Of a stretch of DNA of 64,000 nucleotides, positions 8,590 through 17,283 are shown piece after piece; positions within the stretch are counted from its first letter, which is position 1, and the number at the start of each line of letters is the position of its first letter. The notes below the pieces were generated by a model. The model saw nothing but the letters and a program-made list of their open reading frames with translations. It was not told the DNA's origin and did no database searches. The stretch lies in contig NZ_CP051131.1 of NCBI RefSeq assembly GCF_013378075.1, positions 3,298,501-3,362,500 on the forward strand. The letters run 5' to 3'. The position numbers were made by a program, and so were the translations under genes. Origin of the DNA: Parasphingopyxis algicola (GTDB lineage Bacteria; Pseudomonadota; Alphaproteobacteria; Sphingomonadales; Sphingomonadaceae).

Positions 8590-8976
8590 ATGCATTTGGA
8601 ACGCGTTCATGTCTCAGACGATGCAGAGAGACAATTGGGATTTTCGCAGGCGGTCAAGGTTGGCGAGACCCTCTGGGTTTCCGGGGCGGTAAGCTGGGAT
8701 GAAAACCTGAATCCGCTCCACGTCGGCGACATGGTCGGCCAGATGCGCCAGATATACGGCGCATTGGGCGAACTGCTCAAGCGCTTCGATCGGGGCATGG
8801 ATGCGATCGTCAAAGAGACGGTCTTTGCGACCGATCTCGATCTAGCGTTAAAGAACACGGAAGTTCGTCGCGATTTTTTCCCCGACGACAAGTTTCCCGC
8901 CTCGACCTGGGTCGAGGTTAAGCGGCTGGCCCATCCGGACCTTCTGCTTGAGGTCGAGATCGTCGCCCAGCTCTGA
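8590..8976 (+). CDS. RidA/YjgF/YER057c/UK114-family protein
   Basis: The 128-residue protein has the family's length and pattern (GETLWVSGAVSWDENLN, MRQIYGALGELLKRF, FPASTWVEVKRLAHPDLLLEVEIVA). RidA enzymes hydrolyse reactive enamine/imine intermediates and need an arginine in the segment P-A-R-S-x-V. Here that position is Ser105 (PASTWV), so classical imine deaminase activity is doubtful; many catabolic paralogues lack the arginine. A role linked to the imine-producing FAD oxidoreductase of the same module is attractive but not shown. It starts the rightward transcription unit with the E1 and lipoyl genes. Confidence 0.88.
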   Translation: MHLERVHVSDDAERQLGFSQAVKVGETLWVSGAVSWDENLNPLHVGDMVGQMRQIYGALGELLKRFDRGMDAIVKETVFATDLDLALKNTEVRRDFFPDDKFPASTWVEVKRLAHPDLLLEVEIVAQL

Positions 8977-9032
8977 GCGTCAAGACCAACCGGCATTTCC
9001 ATTCCCCGAGACCAATTTCGCGAGGCTCCGTT

Positions 9033-11063
9033 GTGAATCACATAGCCAATGAACCCGAAATCTCTGCCGATACGGCAATCGACATTTTTCGAACGATGTA
9101 CCGGATCCAAGCGACCGATCAGCGGATCCAGCAGGAACTGGCCGCTGGCAATCTGCAGTTCCAATATTATCCTTGCGGCGGTCAGGAAGCCATCCCGGCT
9201 GCCATCGCTCCATCGCTTCAGAATGACGATTTGGCGGTCATCACCTATCGCTGCATTCACGATATTGTCGCGAAAGGAACGCCGATCCGGGACATCCTCG
9301 CCGAGATGTTCGGCAAGGAGACCGGCACGTCAAAGGGAAAAGGCGGCCCCATGCATCTCTCCGATCCGCATTCGGGGCTGATGGTCACGACCGGGATCGT
9401 CGGAGCGGGTGCGCCGATCGCAAGCGGGATCGCGCTTGGCGAGCAGCTCAAGGGAACCGGGCGGATTGTGACATGCAGTTTTGGAGATGGGGCTGCCAAT
9501 ATCGGCGCCGTTCACGAGGCGCTCAACCTCGCCGCGCTTTGGCAACTGCCCGTGGTCTTCATATGTCAGAACAATCTCTATGCCGAATATACGAGTTTCG
9601 AACGCTCGACCCGGAGCGAGAGTATCGCCGATCGCGCACGCGGATATGGCATGCCGGGAGAGCGCGTCGACGGCACCGATCCGTTTCTCGTCTACCAAGC
9701 GGCCGATCGCGCCATCACACGGGCCCGAGAGGGCGGTGGGCCGACCTTGCTCGAATGCGTAGCGCACCGTTTGCAGGGACACAGCTTCGGATCGGATGAA
9801 GCGCATATGAATGCGGAAGCGCTGGAGGCAGCGCGCGCGCAGACGCCGTTGCAGCTGTACCGAACACAGTTGCTTGAACAGGAGATAGCAACCGACGATC
9901 TGCTGACCGAGATCGAGGCGGCGGCCGACGCTGAAGTGACGGACGCGCTGGATTTTGCGCATATCTCGAAATCGCCTGATGATGACGAATTGATGATCGA
10001 TATTTTCGACGATCCCGACCATCTTCCCTTCGATCGCCCCGCAACCGACCGACAATATTCACTACCATCTGCAGCCGGACGCTCGATCACTTATGGAGCG
10101 GCGATCAACGAAGCCCTGGACCAGGCGCTGGCTCAAGACGAGAATGTCATCCTTCTCGGAGAAGATATCGAAGACCCTGCGGGCGGCATCGTGAAGGCGA
10201 CCGCCGGCCTGTCGACCAAATATGGGAATGAAAGGGTCAGAGGCACGCCGATTTCCGAACAAGCCATTGTCGGCGCAGCGATCGGCGCGAGCCTTGTCGG
10301 GTTGCGTCCGGTTGCCGAGGTGATGATCGTCGATTTCGCTATGGTGTGCATGGATCAGATCGCTAATCACGCCGCCAAACTCCGCTACATGTCCGGCGGC
10401 AGAACGGGCGTGCCGATCACCCTGCGCATGCTGACGGCTGGTAATGTCGGCTCCTTTGGCGCTCAGCACAGCCAATCGCTCGAAGCATGGTTCGCCCATA
10501 TACCGGGGCTCAAGATCGTAGCACCCAGCAACGCGGCCGATGCCAAGGGGTTGCTGCTATCCTGTATAGACGATCCGGACCCGTGCATCGTGTTGGAGTC
10601 GATGCGCTGTTACTTCACGCCTGGCGAGGTTCCGGTCGAACCCTATAAGATACCTTTGGGCCAGGCCGACATCGCCCGTCCCGGCAAGGATGTGACGATT
10701 ATTTCATACGGATGGGCGGTGATCGAAGCGCTGGCTGCAGCCGAAATTCTGGCCGAAAACGGGATCGATGCGGAGGTCATCGATCTTCGGTCAATCGTAC
10801 CGCTGGATATGGAAACCGTCTGCCGGTCCGTCGAGAAAACCGGACGGGCATTGATCACCCATGCAGCCGTTGAATTTTGCGGGTTCGGCGCAGAGTTGGC
10901 TGCCCGCATTCAGCAAGAGACATGGAAAAAACTCAAGGCGCCGGTCAAACGGGTTGGAGCTCGCTATTCGCCAGTCCCTTTCACGCAATCACTGGAAGCC
11001 GAGCATTTCCCGAACGCCAACAGTATCGCGCAAGCGGCACGGGCACTGAACGCGTTCGCCTGA
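9033..11063 (+). CDS. Fused 2-oxoacid dehydrogenase E1 (alpha-beta), thiamine-diphosphate dependent
   Basis: The 676-residue protein joins two normally separate subunits. Residues about 15-320 are E1-alpha, with the thiamine-diphosphate motif GDG at 151-153 and NN at 180-181. Residues about 355-676 are E1-beta (SITYGAAINEALDQALAQDENVILLGEDI, then the C-terminal transketolase domain with VIDLRSIVPLDMETV). Such proteins decarboxylate a 2-oxo acid (pyruvate, branched-chain or acetoin type) and acylate a lipoyl group. The start codon is GTG. Its stop overlaps the start of the lipoyl-domain gene (TGATG). No E2 acyltransferase or E3 gene follows, which is unusual for this operon type. Confidence 0.88.
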   Translation: MNHIANEPEISADTAIDIFRTMYRIQATDQRIQQELAAGNLQFQYYPCGGQEAIPAAIAPSLQNDDLAVITYRCIHDIVAKGTPIRDILAEMFGKETGTSKGKGGPMHLSDPHSGLMVTTGIVGAGAPIASGIALGEQLKGTGRIVTCSFGDGAANIGAVHEALNLAALWQLPVVFICQNNLYAEYTSFERSTRSESIADRARGYGMPGERVDGTDPFLVYQAADRAITRAREGGGPTLLECVAHRLQGHSFGSDEAHMNAEALEAARAQTPLQLYRTQLLEQEIATDDLLTEIEAAADAEVTDALDFAHISKSPDDDELMIDIFDDPDHLPFDRPATDRQYSLPSAAGRSITYGAAINEALDQALAQDENVILLGEDIEDPAGGIVKATAGLSTKYGNERVRGTPISEQAIVGAAIGASLVGLRPVAEVMIVDFAMVCMDQIANHAAKLRYMSGGRTGVPITLRMLTAGNVGSFGAQHSQSLEAWFAHIPGLKIVAPSNAADAKGLLLSCIDDPDPCIVLESMRCYFTPGEVPVEPYKIPLGQADIARPGKDVTIISYGWAVIEALAAAEILAENGIDAEVIDLRSIVPLDMETVCRSVEKTGRALITHAAVEFCGFGAELAARIQQETWKKLKAPVKRVGARYSPVPFTQSLEAEHFPNANSIAQAARALNAFA

Positions 11064-11299
11064 TGGCCAGCATGACGCTCAAAATGCCAAAACTGGCCGT
11101 GTCGATGCAGGAAGGCACGCTCGTCGAATGGCTGGTTGGCGCGGGAGAAGCCGTGTCCGTAGGTCAGGCGATCTATGCCGTCGAATCGGAAAAAACGACA
11201 TTCGAGGTGGAAAGCCCGTTCGGCGGTACGATAACGCCAATCGCGGAGGTAGGCGAAACCTACCCGGTCGGCTCATCGATCGCAAAGATCGAGGTTTGA
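11063..11299 (+). CDS. Stand-alone lipoyl (biotinyl/lipoyl attachment) domain protein
   Basis: The 78-residue protein is a single lipoyl domain: MPKLAVSMQEGTLVEWLVGAGEAVSVGQ at the start and the hairpin turn ESEKTTFEVESP, with Lys44 the predicted lipoylation site. The E-S-E-K context is that of lipoyl, not biotin (A/V-M-K-M), domains. Its first base is shared with the last base of the E1 stop, so the two are translationally coupled. It would carry the acyl group from the E1, but there is no peripheral-subunit-binding or acyltransferase domain attached. Either a chromosomal E2/E3 takes over or the acyl group is transferred in another way. Confidence 0.85.
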   Translation: MASMTLKMPKLAVSMQEGTLVEWLVGAGEAVSVGQAIYAVESEKTTFEVESPFGGTITPIAEVGETYPVGSSIAKIEV

Positions 11300-11549
11300 A
11301 GCGCGCAAGAGGCTTGAGCCGCCAAAGAGGGTATGGCTGCCGGCGAAACTTGATAGAGCCGATCCCATAACGCCATCGATGGAGAGCGTTCGCTTTCGAT
11401 TAGAAGCGGCGTGTCTGCTAGTGGCCAATTCTTGCTATATGTTGAAGCTGAACGAACGGCCGCTCTCAGGCATTCGGTGTCGCACGACGAACGTCTTAGA
11501 TTGGTCGGAAGCTACCGTTGATTGCGAGTGTCTGCCTTTGCGTCAGTCT

Positions 11550-11578
11550 GGCCGGAACCAGACAGTCCGGTTCCGGCC
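11550..11578. repeat. GC-rich inverted repeat in the 970-base gap 11300-12269
   Basis: GGCCGGAACC (11550-11559) and GGTTCCGGCC (11569-11578) are perfect 10-base inverted arms separated by nine bases. The position, about 250 bases after the lipoyl gene, would allow a transcription terminator, but there is no T-run. Similar CCGG/GCGG-rich hairpins occur before repeat copies 1 and 5, so it may be a scattered intergenic repeat. Apart from this and repeat copy 2, the gap shows no gene. Confidence 0.5.
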
Positions 11579-11730
11579 CGATTGTGTTGAAAAACTCGGA
11601 TCGCCGCTCGGCCACGCCAATTTTCAGCAACATTGAATCAGCGGAAGCCGTCCGCTTGAATCTTTGCTGCGCATATTGCCGTTGGAACATACAAATATTA
11701 CTCTTAGAAATTGCTCGCGGAGTTTTTTAA

Positions 11731-11916
11731 CACAATCGGCCCAGAAGCAGACTCACGGTAATTGGTAGGAAGCGGTCTCATCGTAAAGAAAAAGTTCGAT
11801 ATGGTATTAAACGTGGTATCTGATTAGGTATCACAAGAAAAATAATTATAAATCAGTAGCTTACCTCATCGCTGCGAATCCCACCCTCTCCGCCAGAGTG
11901 TTGAATAAAATCAATA
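11731..11916 (+). repeat. tRNA-Ser 3'-end fragment with element end, copy 2 (attachment-site-like)
   Basis: The order is the same as in copy 1: AAGAAAAAGTTCGATA, tandem boxes ATGGTAT and GTGGTAT 12 bases apart starting at 11801, then CGAATCCCACC-CTCTCCGCCA ending at 11895. The distance from the first box to the final A is 94 bases, identical to copy 1. The AT-rich block AATAAAATCAATA follows at 11904-11916. Similarity to copies 1 and 5 extends roughly 70 bases upstream of the boxes, in degenerate form (AAGCGGTCTCATCGTAAAG). This copy separates module A from module B. Confidence 0.75.
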
Positions 11917-12269
11917 ACTTAAAGACAATTCCTGCCGTTGATTGCCGGCTAAGCCGAGCGTGAGTCGCCCTAGCCGGATGTCTTCCAGCTCCAGCATTAT
12001 GCCTGCTTACGGCTGATTGCGGAATGGCCGCTCCTAGCCTTTCGGTCCAGATAGTGGGACGCCCACAAACGACGCAAAAGCGGCTATCCGCAATCCTAAC
12101 GCGATTATTGAAAAAATTGCCCAGAATTGTTTCCCGACAGGACAAGGCAATTCCTACATGACACGGATATGCAAAAGGCACGAAACGACTTCGGCAAGTT
12201 GCGCTAGCCATCGCGGCATGAACGCGACAACGCCGTTCTCTGCGCGCACAATTATCTCGGGATCATCGC

Positions 12270-12698
12270 GTGAACCTATCCGATCACATGGCCATTCAGA
12301 GCCACCTCGCGAAGTATTGCATCCTGGTCGATATGGGTGAGCCTGCTCAGATAGCCGAACTTTTCTGGGATGATGCGCGCCTCGAATTCGATGGGGAATT
12401 CAACGGCGCGGACGAGATCAGGCGATGTTTTGAAAACTGGGCCGAGGAGATGCGCGACCCGATCGAGGGGCTGCGCCATCTCTTGCACATTCCGTATGTT
12501 CAGATCGATGGTGATCGTGCGAGTTCGGTTTCGTACGCCGATGCCGATGGCCATGTGCGGCGCAGCGGAAAGCCTATTCAGAATCGCGCGATGTATGTCG
12601 ATACGCTCGGAAAGCGCGACGGCGTGTGGAAGTTCGAAGAGCGCAAGATCGTCTGGATGCGGGGACTGAAGGAGCCGAGTTCCCCGTCCGGGGAATAG
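12270..12698 (+). CDS. SnoaL-like / NTF2-fold small protein
   Basis: The 142-residue protein reads SDHMAIQSHLAKYCILVDMGEPAQIAELFWDDARLEFDGEFNGADEIRRCFENWAEE, the first helices and strand of NTF2-fold SnoaL-like proteins, with the family length. These proteins act as isomerases, hydratases or dehydratases on hydrophobic ring compounds, or as binding proteins; the sequence alone does not decide which. The start codon is GTG at 12270, with an in-frame ATG seven codons later as an alternative. It precedes the CoA-transferase-like gene by 120 bases and is the first gene of module B. Confidence 0.78.
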   Translation: MNLSDHMAIQSHLAKYCILVDMGEPAQIAELFWDDARLEFDGEFNGADEIRRCFENWAEEMRDPIEGLRHLLHIPYVQIDGDRASSVSYADADGHVRRSGKPIQNRAMYVDTLGKRDGVWKFEERKIVWMRGLKEPSSPSGE

Positions 12699-12818
12699 CT
12701 CCGGCTTGGCGGCGCCGTTCAGACGGACCGTTATGGCTGGACCTTTTGAAAACCATGCCGTGGATCGCCGTGGCGTGGCGCCGAAAACCGGCTTGGGGCG
12801 GCGCATAGAGGAGTATTA

Positions 12819-13613
12819 ATGGAACACGATCCCACTGCTTATGCGACCAAGGAACTTCTCGCCGCGTTCATATCCGGGGAAATCGCGGATGATGATGCGG
12901 TTTCGTTCCCGGCGGGCATTCCGGAGATCCGGGCTGGCGTTTTTCTCGCCAATCTCACGCATGCGCCGAACCTCAAGATCCAAACGACCATGTCCGCCGT
13001 GAACGTCCAGCTTGCTGACAGGCTGGAAGATTTTGATTCCGCCATGGATTGGCGCTTCCATCGCTTCGCGGAAGGCTATTATCTGCATCACGAATGTTTC
13101 GACTTTGCCGGAAAGCATTCGACCGCCTTCTTCGTGGGTGGGCTCCAGATAGACAAGTTCGGCAACACGAACCTTATCGGAACGGGCAAGGGTCCCCAAA
13201 ATCTTGCGTTTCGCGGGCCGGGTTCCCTGGGTTCGACGTCGATGGCGACGCAGGCCGGGCGCTATTACATTTACACGAACGCGCATTCCAAGCGGATCTT
13301 CGTGGAAAAGTGCGATTTCATCTCCGCTTTTGGCTGGGGTGAGGGCGGTGCCGATGCGCGGACCAAGCTGGGCCTGCCGGGCGGTGGTCCCAAATATGTG
13401 ATTACGCCGTTGTGCGTGATGGACTTCGAGGAGCAAAGCAAAGCGTTGCGCCTGAAATACCTACATCCCGGAGTCTCCAAGGATCAGGTAGTAAGCGAAA
13501 CCGGCTTCGAACTTGTGATTCCGGAAACGGTGGAAACGACGCCGATCCCTACCGGGAGCGAGCTGAAGTTATTGCGGGAACGTGTCGATGTGGCCGGCAG
13601 GCTGCGCGCATAG
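12819..13613 (+). CDS. CoA-transferase family protein, beta-subunit type (IpdB/GctB-like)
   Basis: The 264-residue protein has the fold markers of a family I CoA-transferase beta subunit: a central GGLQIDKFGNTNLIGTG segment, a GGGPKYVITPLCVMDF strand and the C-terminal LHPGVSKDQVVSETGFELVIPE. The usual S-E-N-G catalytic glutamate motif near residue 55 is not visible (QTTMSAVNVQL there), as expected for IpdB-like hydrolases that open rings of CoA thioesters rather than moving CoA. Its partner alpha subunit is encoded 3.7 kb downstream (17284-18171), with five genes between. An RBS (GAGGAG) lies just before the ATG. Confidence 0.85.
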   Translation: MEHDPTAYATKELLAAFISGEIADDDAVSFPAGIPEIRAGVFLANLTHAPNLKIQTTMSAVNVQLADRLEDFDSAMDWRFHRFAEGYYLHHECFDFAGKHSTAFFVGGLQIDKFGNTNLIGTGKGPQNLAFRGPGSLGSTSMATQAGRYYIYTNAHSKRIFVEKCDFISAFGWGEGGADARTKLGLPGGGPKYVITPLCVMDFEEQSKALRLKYLHPGVSKDQVVSETGFELVIPETVETTPIPTGSELKLLRERVDVAGRLRA

Positions 13614-13835
13614 ATCACCATCTGCAACCACAACCCGCGATCCGTGGCCCGGTCCGAAGTTGACCACTAATTTTGTCTGCGGGGACCAAGAGGACCGCGC
13701 AAAGGCTGCCAAGATGACCGGAAGTTTGCGGACAGCGGCGTTCCGAAGTCACTGACCGGAAGGCACGCGGCCGAAAGGCCCAAGCGCTCCGCAAGCGAAC
13801 AACAAATCGCGACGCGCACGCGAAGGCAGAGGGCG

Positions 13836-14612
13836 ATGGATTTCAGCAATATCATTCTGGAGAAGTCGGAGAGAATCGCGACCATAACCCTTGACAGGCC
13901 GAACGCTCTCAACAGCTTGAGTTCCGCGCTGCTCGCCGAGCTCGAAAAGGCGCTGATAGAGGTCGAGCAGGACGATGAGATTGACGTCCTCATCGTGACT
14001 GCCGCCGGCGACAAGGCGTTCTGTGCGGGGATGGATCTTCGCGACTTCGAAGCCGGCAACACCGATCTGAGTTTCACCAAGCGCGTGCTCGACAAGCTTG
14101 AGGATTTGAGCAAGCCGACCATTGCAGCGATTACCGACGGCTACTGCATCACCGGCGGTCTCGAATTCGCGCTGTCGTGCGACATCCTGGTTGCGTCCGA
14201 CAAGGCGGTGTTCGGAGATACGCACAGCAGGATCAACGTGAGCGGCGGTGGGGCAACGGCGCGGATGCCGAGATTGATAGGCCTTATGCAGGCCAAATAC
14301 CTCATCTTTACCAGCCAGTTTATTGACGCCGAGCAGGCCAAGGAAATGGGCCTTGTTATCGATGTCTTCCCTTCCGCGGAATTGCTGGAGGGCGCGCGGG
14401 GAATCGCGACGAAGATGCTCGAGCAGGATCAGAAGATTCTTCGAAAAATGAAGGAATTGCTGAATCGTGGCTGGAGGACGGATCTCTACGGTGCCTGGTG
14501 CCTAGAGGAGGCCGAGTGTCGTCGCGGCATGGAAGCGCAGATGGCCAGCGGTTTCAAGATGGATGATGCGGTCGGCCAAGCGAGATCGGACGCGGGAGCC
14601 GGCGATCAGTGA
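13836..14612 (+). CDS. Enoyl-CoA hydratase/isomerase (crotonase) family protein
   Basis: The 258-residue protein has the crotonase core: ITLDRPNALNSLSSALLAELEKAL, the oxyanion-hole strand KAFCAGMDLRDFE, and GYCITGGLEFALSCDILVASDKAVFGDTHSR. Glu in GGLEFAL is at the first hydratase glutamate position. The second acid (P-E in FGLPE) is replaced by a D-T-H-S-R segment, a variant common in crotonases of secondary pathways. It may hydrate, isomerise or cleave a CoA thioester of the module B pathway. The upstream 222-base gap (13614-13835) contains GC-rich repeat-like sequence and no gene. Confidence 0.88.
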   Translation: MDFSNIILEKSERIATITLDRPNALNSLSSALLAELEKALIEVEQDDEIDVLIVTAAGDKAFCAGMDLRDFEAGNTDLSFTKRVLDKLEDLSKPTIAAITDGYCITGGLEFALSCDILVASDKAVFGDTHSRINVSGGGATARMPRLIGLMQAKYLIFTSQFIDAEQAKEMGLVIDVFPSAELLEGARGIATKMLEQDQKILRKMKELLNRGWRTDLYGAWCLEEAECRRGMEAQMASGFKMDDAVGQARSDAGAGDQ

Positions 14613-14678
14613 CGCGCCTTGGTCAGCAGATAAGTCATGCCTGTCGAAGCGGGCAATATACGGAGGACAGGTAATTCG

Positions 14679-15572
14679 ATGCAACGTCTGAGCGGAAAGG
14701 TCGCGATCGTCACCGGGGCCGGCAGGGGCATTGGCCGGGCTCACGCTCTGGCCTTGGCTGCCGAAGGCGCCAAGGTCGTCGTCAATGATTACGGCGGAGA
14801 GCTGGACGGGCAAGGGGGCTCGATGAGCCCGGCCGAAACCGTCGTGTCGGAAATTGCCTCCAGCGGAGGCGAAGCTGTCGCGAACTTCGATGACGTTGTG
14901 AGCCCTGACGGCGGGCAAAGCATTGTCGACACCGCGCTGGAGGCATTTGGCCGAATAGATGTGCTGGTCAACAATGCGGGCAATTATCGCCCGAAGATGA
15001 TCTTCAACATGCCGTTCGACGATTGGGATGCGGTCGTCAAAGTACATCTCTATGGGCATTTCAACTGCATTCGCGCGGTTTCGGGAATCTTCCGGGAACA
15101 GAGGAGCGGACGCATTATCAACACCGCGTCCGAAGCGTGGTTGGGCGAAGCCGCCGTGTCCAATTATGGCGCCGCGAAAGCAGGGATCGTCGGCCTCACG
15201 CGCGTGGTTGCCCGTGATCTGGGCAAATATGGCGTCACCTGCAACTGCATCTGCCCAAGGGCCTCGACGCGCATGACCGAGGGCCTGGCCTTCGACCAGA
15301 GCGCCGAGAGGGAAGGTTTATCGGACGTCCTGAGCAAGCTGGAGCCTGAAGATGTCAGCCCGCTGGTCGCTTATCTTGCGACCGAGGGCGCCAAAGACAT
15401 CAACGGCCAGGTGTTCCTCGCAAGCGGAGGCCTGATCGCACTGTTCTCCGAACCCCGGCCGATAAAGACGATCGCCAAGGACGGTCGCTGGACGGTCGAC
15501 GAGATCAGCCGGCTCGTTCCGCAAACCCTCGCCGCTGAGCTCGAAAACCCCGCCCCGGCGAAGGAGGGGTAA
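14679..15572 (+). CDS. Short-chain dehydrogenase/reductase (SDR)
   Basis: The 297-residue protein has the cofactor motif TGAGRGIGR (12-20), NNAG (98-101) and the catalytic Ser151, Tyr163 and Lys167 (YGAAK). The extended insert after VVVNDYGG (residues 37-60) resembles the dehydrogenase half of peroxisomal multifunctional enzyme 2, which oxidises 3-hydroxyacyl-CoA esters. The ATG at 14679 is chosen because GGAGG stands 12 bases upstream and the next residues are family-typical; an in-frame ATG at 14637 is the alternative. It likely oxidises the product of a hydratase in the module. Confidence 0.9.
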   Translation: MQRLSGKVAIVTGAGRGIGRAHALALAAEGAKVVVNDYGGELDGQGGSMSPAETVVSEIASSGGEAVANFDDVVSPDGGQSIVDTALEAFGRIDVLVNNAGNYRPKMIFNMPFDDWDAVVKVHLYGHFNCIRAVSGIFREQRSGRIINTASEAWLGEAAVSNYGAAKAGIVGLTRVVARDLGKYGVTCNCICPRASTRMTEGLAFDQSAEREGLSDVLSKLEPEDVSPLVAYLATEGAKDINGQVFLASGGLIALFSEPRPIKTIAKDGRWTVDEISRLVPQTLAAELENPAPAKEG

Positions 15573-15654
15573 ATATGAAGTCACCCATTCGCCATCCAAA
15601 CACATTGCTTGCCCCGCATATGCCTGCGGCCGTCCGCACCGAGGCCTTTTAGCC

Positions 15655-16827
15655 ATGAGTGCGCTCCGAAACGCGTGCTCGATTGCCGGGATTGGTCAGA
15701 CCGATTATCTGGTGGATTCCGGCAGAGACCCGCTTCTCCTCGCGCTGGAAGCAATCGGTAGTGCCGTCGACGATGCTGGGCTGCGGCCGTCGGACATCGA
15801 TGGCATCGTGACGTCGTCAATCGACGCCTCCGGATCAGAGCAGTTCATCGCTTCCAATCTCGGCTTGTCGAATGTCAGCTACACATCAGAAGTCACCGGC
15901 CTTGGAGGCGCGGCCTGTGCTACCGTCGCCCATGCCGCGATGGCGGTGGCGAGCGGCATGGCAAACCATGTGGTCTGCTTCAGGGCGTTTACGCCGTTCG
16001 ATTTCATGCAAGGGGCAAAGCACAATCAATCGACGCTCTGGGCAAAAGCCTCGGGCGTAGGCGAGTTCCTGCGGCCGTTCGGCTGGTCGGCGATGATCGA
16101 CACGTTCGCGATGGGCTGCCGCCGGCACATGCACGAATATGGTACGACCAGCGCCCAACTCGGCGCGATCGCGGTGGCCGCGCGCAAACATGCCGCGATG
16201 AACCCCAGGGCGATCAGGCGGGATCCGATAACGATCGACGATCATCAGAATTCGGCCTTCGTTACGCAGCCGCTGAGAGAGCTGGACTGTCTCATCTCCG
16301 CCAATGACGGCGCCTGCGCGATGATCGTGACGACGACCGAGCGGGCAAAAGACCTCAAGCGTCCGCCGGCCAGGATCATGGCCGCGGCCCAGTCGCTTGG
16401 CTCGCATCCCGGTCTGTTGTGGGAGCTGTCGCCCTTCAAACCGACGATTACCGAGAGCGAGGCAGCCCATATCGCGCCCAGACTTTATCGGATGGCCGGT
16501 CTCGGCCCGCAGGATATCGACGTGGCGCAGTTATATGATTGCTACACCTATACCCAACTCTTGCTGCTTGAGGATTACGGCTTTTGCGAGAAGGGCGAAG
16601 GCGGATCGTTCGCGGAAGACGGGCGCATAGAGATCGGCGGAGAGCTGCCGGTAAACACGCATGGAGGCCATCTGGGCGAGGCCTATATTCACGGCTTCAC
16701 GCACATTCTGGAGGGTGTGAAACAGCTGAGGGGAACCTCGACTGCCCAGGTTCAGGGTGCGGAAACAACTCTGGTCGCCAGCGCCGTTCCCGGTCCGACA
16801 AGCGCATTGATCCTGGGGAAGCAATGA
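15655..16827 (+). CDS. Thiolase-fold aldolase, Ltp2-like (SCP2-thiolase superfamily)
   Basis: The 390-residue protein has the SCP2-thiolase layout (AGIGQTDYLV start, GLGGAACATVAHAAMA, C-terminal GG-L-GEAYIHG). At the place where true thiolases have H-D-C-F it has Y-D-C-Y-T, as in Ltp2-type retro-aldolases that release propionyl-CoA or acetyl-CoA from steroid side chains. The next gene, one base further on, is the OB-fold DUF35 protein that Ltp2 enzymes need as a partner, which supports this reading. The true-thiolase GHPLGATG motif is absent. It would therefore cut a 3-hydroxy-CoA intermediate without adding CoA. Confidence 0.82.
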   Translation: MSALRNACSIAGIGQTDYLVDSGRDPLLLALEAIGSAVDDAGLRPSDIDGIVTSSIDASGSEQFIASNLGLSNVSYTSEVTGLGGAACATVAHAAMAVASGMANHVVCFRAFTPFDFMQGAKHNQSTLWAKASGVGEFLRPFGWSAMIDTFAMGCRRHMHEYGTTSAQLGAIAVAARKHAAMNPRAIRRDPITIDDHQNSAFVTQPLRELDCLISANDGACAMIVTTTERAKDLKRPPARIMAAAQSLGSHPGLLWELSPFKPTITESEAAHIAPRLYRMAGLGPQDIDVAQLYDCYTYTQLLLLEDYGFCEKGEGGSFAEDGRIEIGGELPVNTHGGHLGEAYIHGFTHILEGVKQLRGTSTAQVQGAETTLVASAVPGPTSALILGKQ

Positions 16828-16828
16828 C

Positions 16829-17251
16829 ATGACCGATTATGCCAGGCCGCTGCCCAAGATTACCAGCGAGACGATGCCATTCTGGGAAGGATGCAAGTCG
16901 CACGAGTTGAGGATCCAAAGATGTGCGTCCTGCGCGCGATTTCGTTTTCCTCCCCAGAAGATGTGCCGCCACTGCAATTCCCTCGAAGCGAATTGGGACT
17001 CGGTAAGCGGAGAGGGGACTGTCTACAGTTTCACGGTTCCTTCCCAACCCTCCCCGGGCGAGCTCGCCGCGCGCGGCTTCGACTATCCATTTGCGGTAGT
17101 TCTGGTCGAACTCGACGGTACGGGCGGCGTTAGAATTGCAAGCAACATCGTCGAGTGTTCGATCGAAGATATTGAGATCGGGATGCCGGTCGAAGTGACC
17201 TTCGAGCGAGTTACCGATGAGGTCGTGCTGCCAAAATTCAGGCCGGCCTGA
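16829..17251 (+). CDS. DUF35 / Zn-ribbon OB-fold partner protein
   Basis: The 140-residue protein has a rubredoxin-like zinc ribbon with Cys32, Cys35, Cys46 and Cys49 (CASC and CRHC), then an OB-fold (EGTVYSFTVPSQPSPGELAARGFDYPFAVVLVELD). DUF35 proteins bind thiolase-like aldolases such as Ltp2 and are required for their activity. The start lies one base after the stop of the aldolase gene, so a stoichiometric complex is likely. Function as a partner is inferred from this pairing. Confidence 0.9.
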   Translation: MTDYARPLPKITSETMPFWEGCKSHELRIQRCASCARFRFPPQKMCRHCNSLEANWDSVSGEGTVYSFTVPSQPSPGELAARGFDYPFAVVLVELDGTGGVRIASNIVECSIEDIEIGMPVEVTFERVTDEVVLPKFRPA

Positions 17252-17283
17252 GGCTTGCACGGATATTTTGAAAGGGATGGCAG

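Noticed and set aside
11063-11299. Small domain protein as a biotin carboxyl carrier
   Set aside because: The attachment lysine is in an E-S-E-K context typical of lipoyl domains, not in the M-K-M context of biotin domains, and the upstream gene is an E1.
13614-13835. Possible small gene in the gap between CoA-transferase and crotonase
   Set aside because: Only repeat-like GC-rich sequence with GACCGGAAG/GCGGACA segments; no frame with a plausible start and composition.
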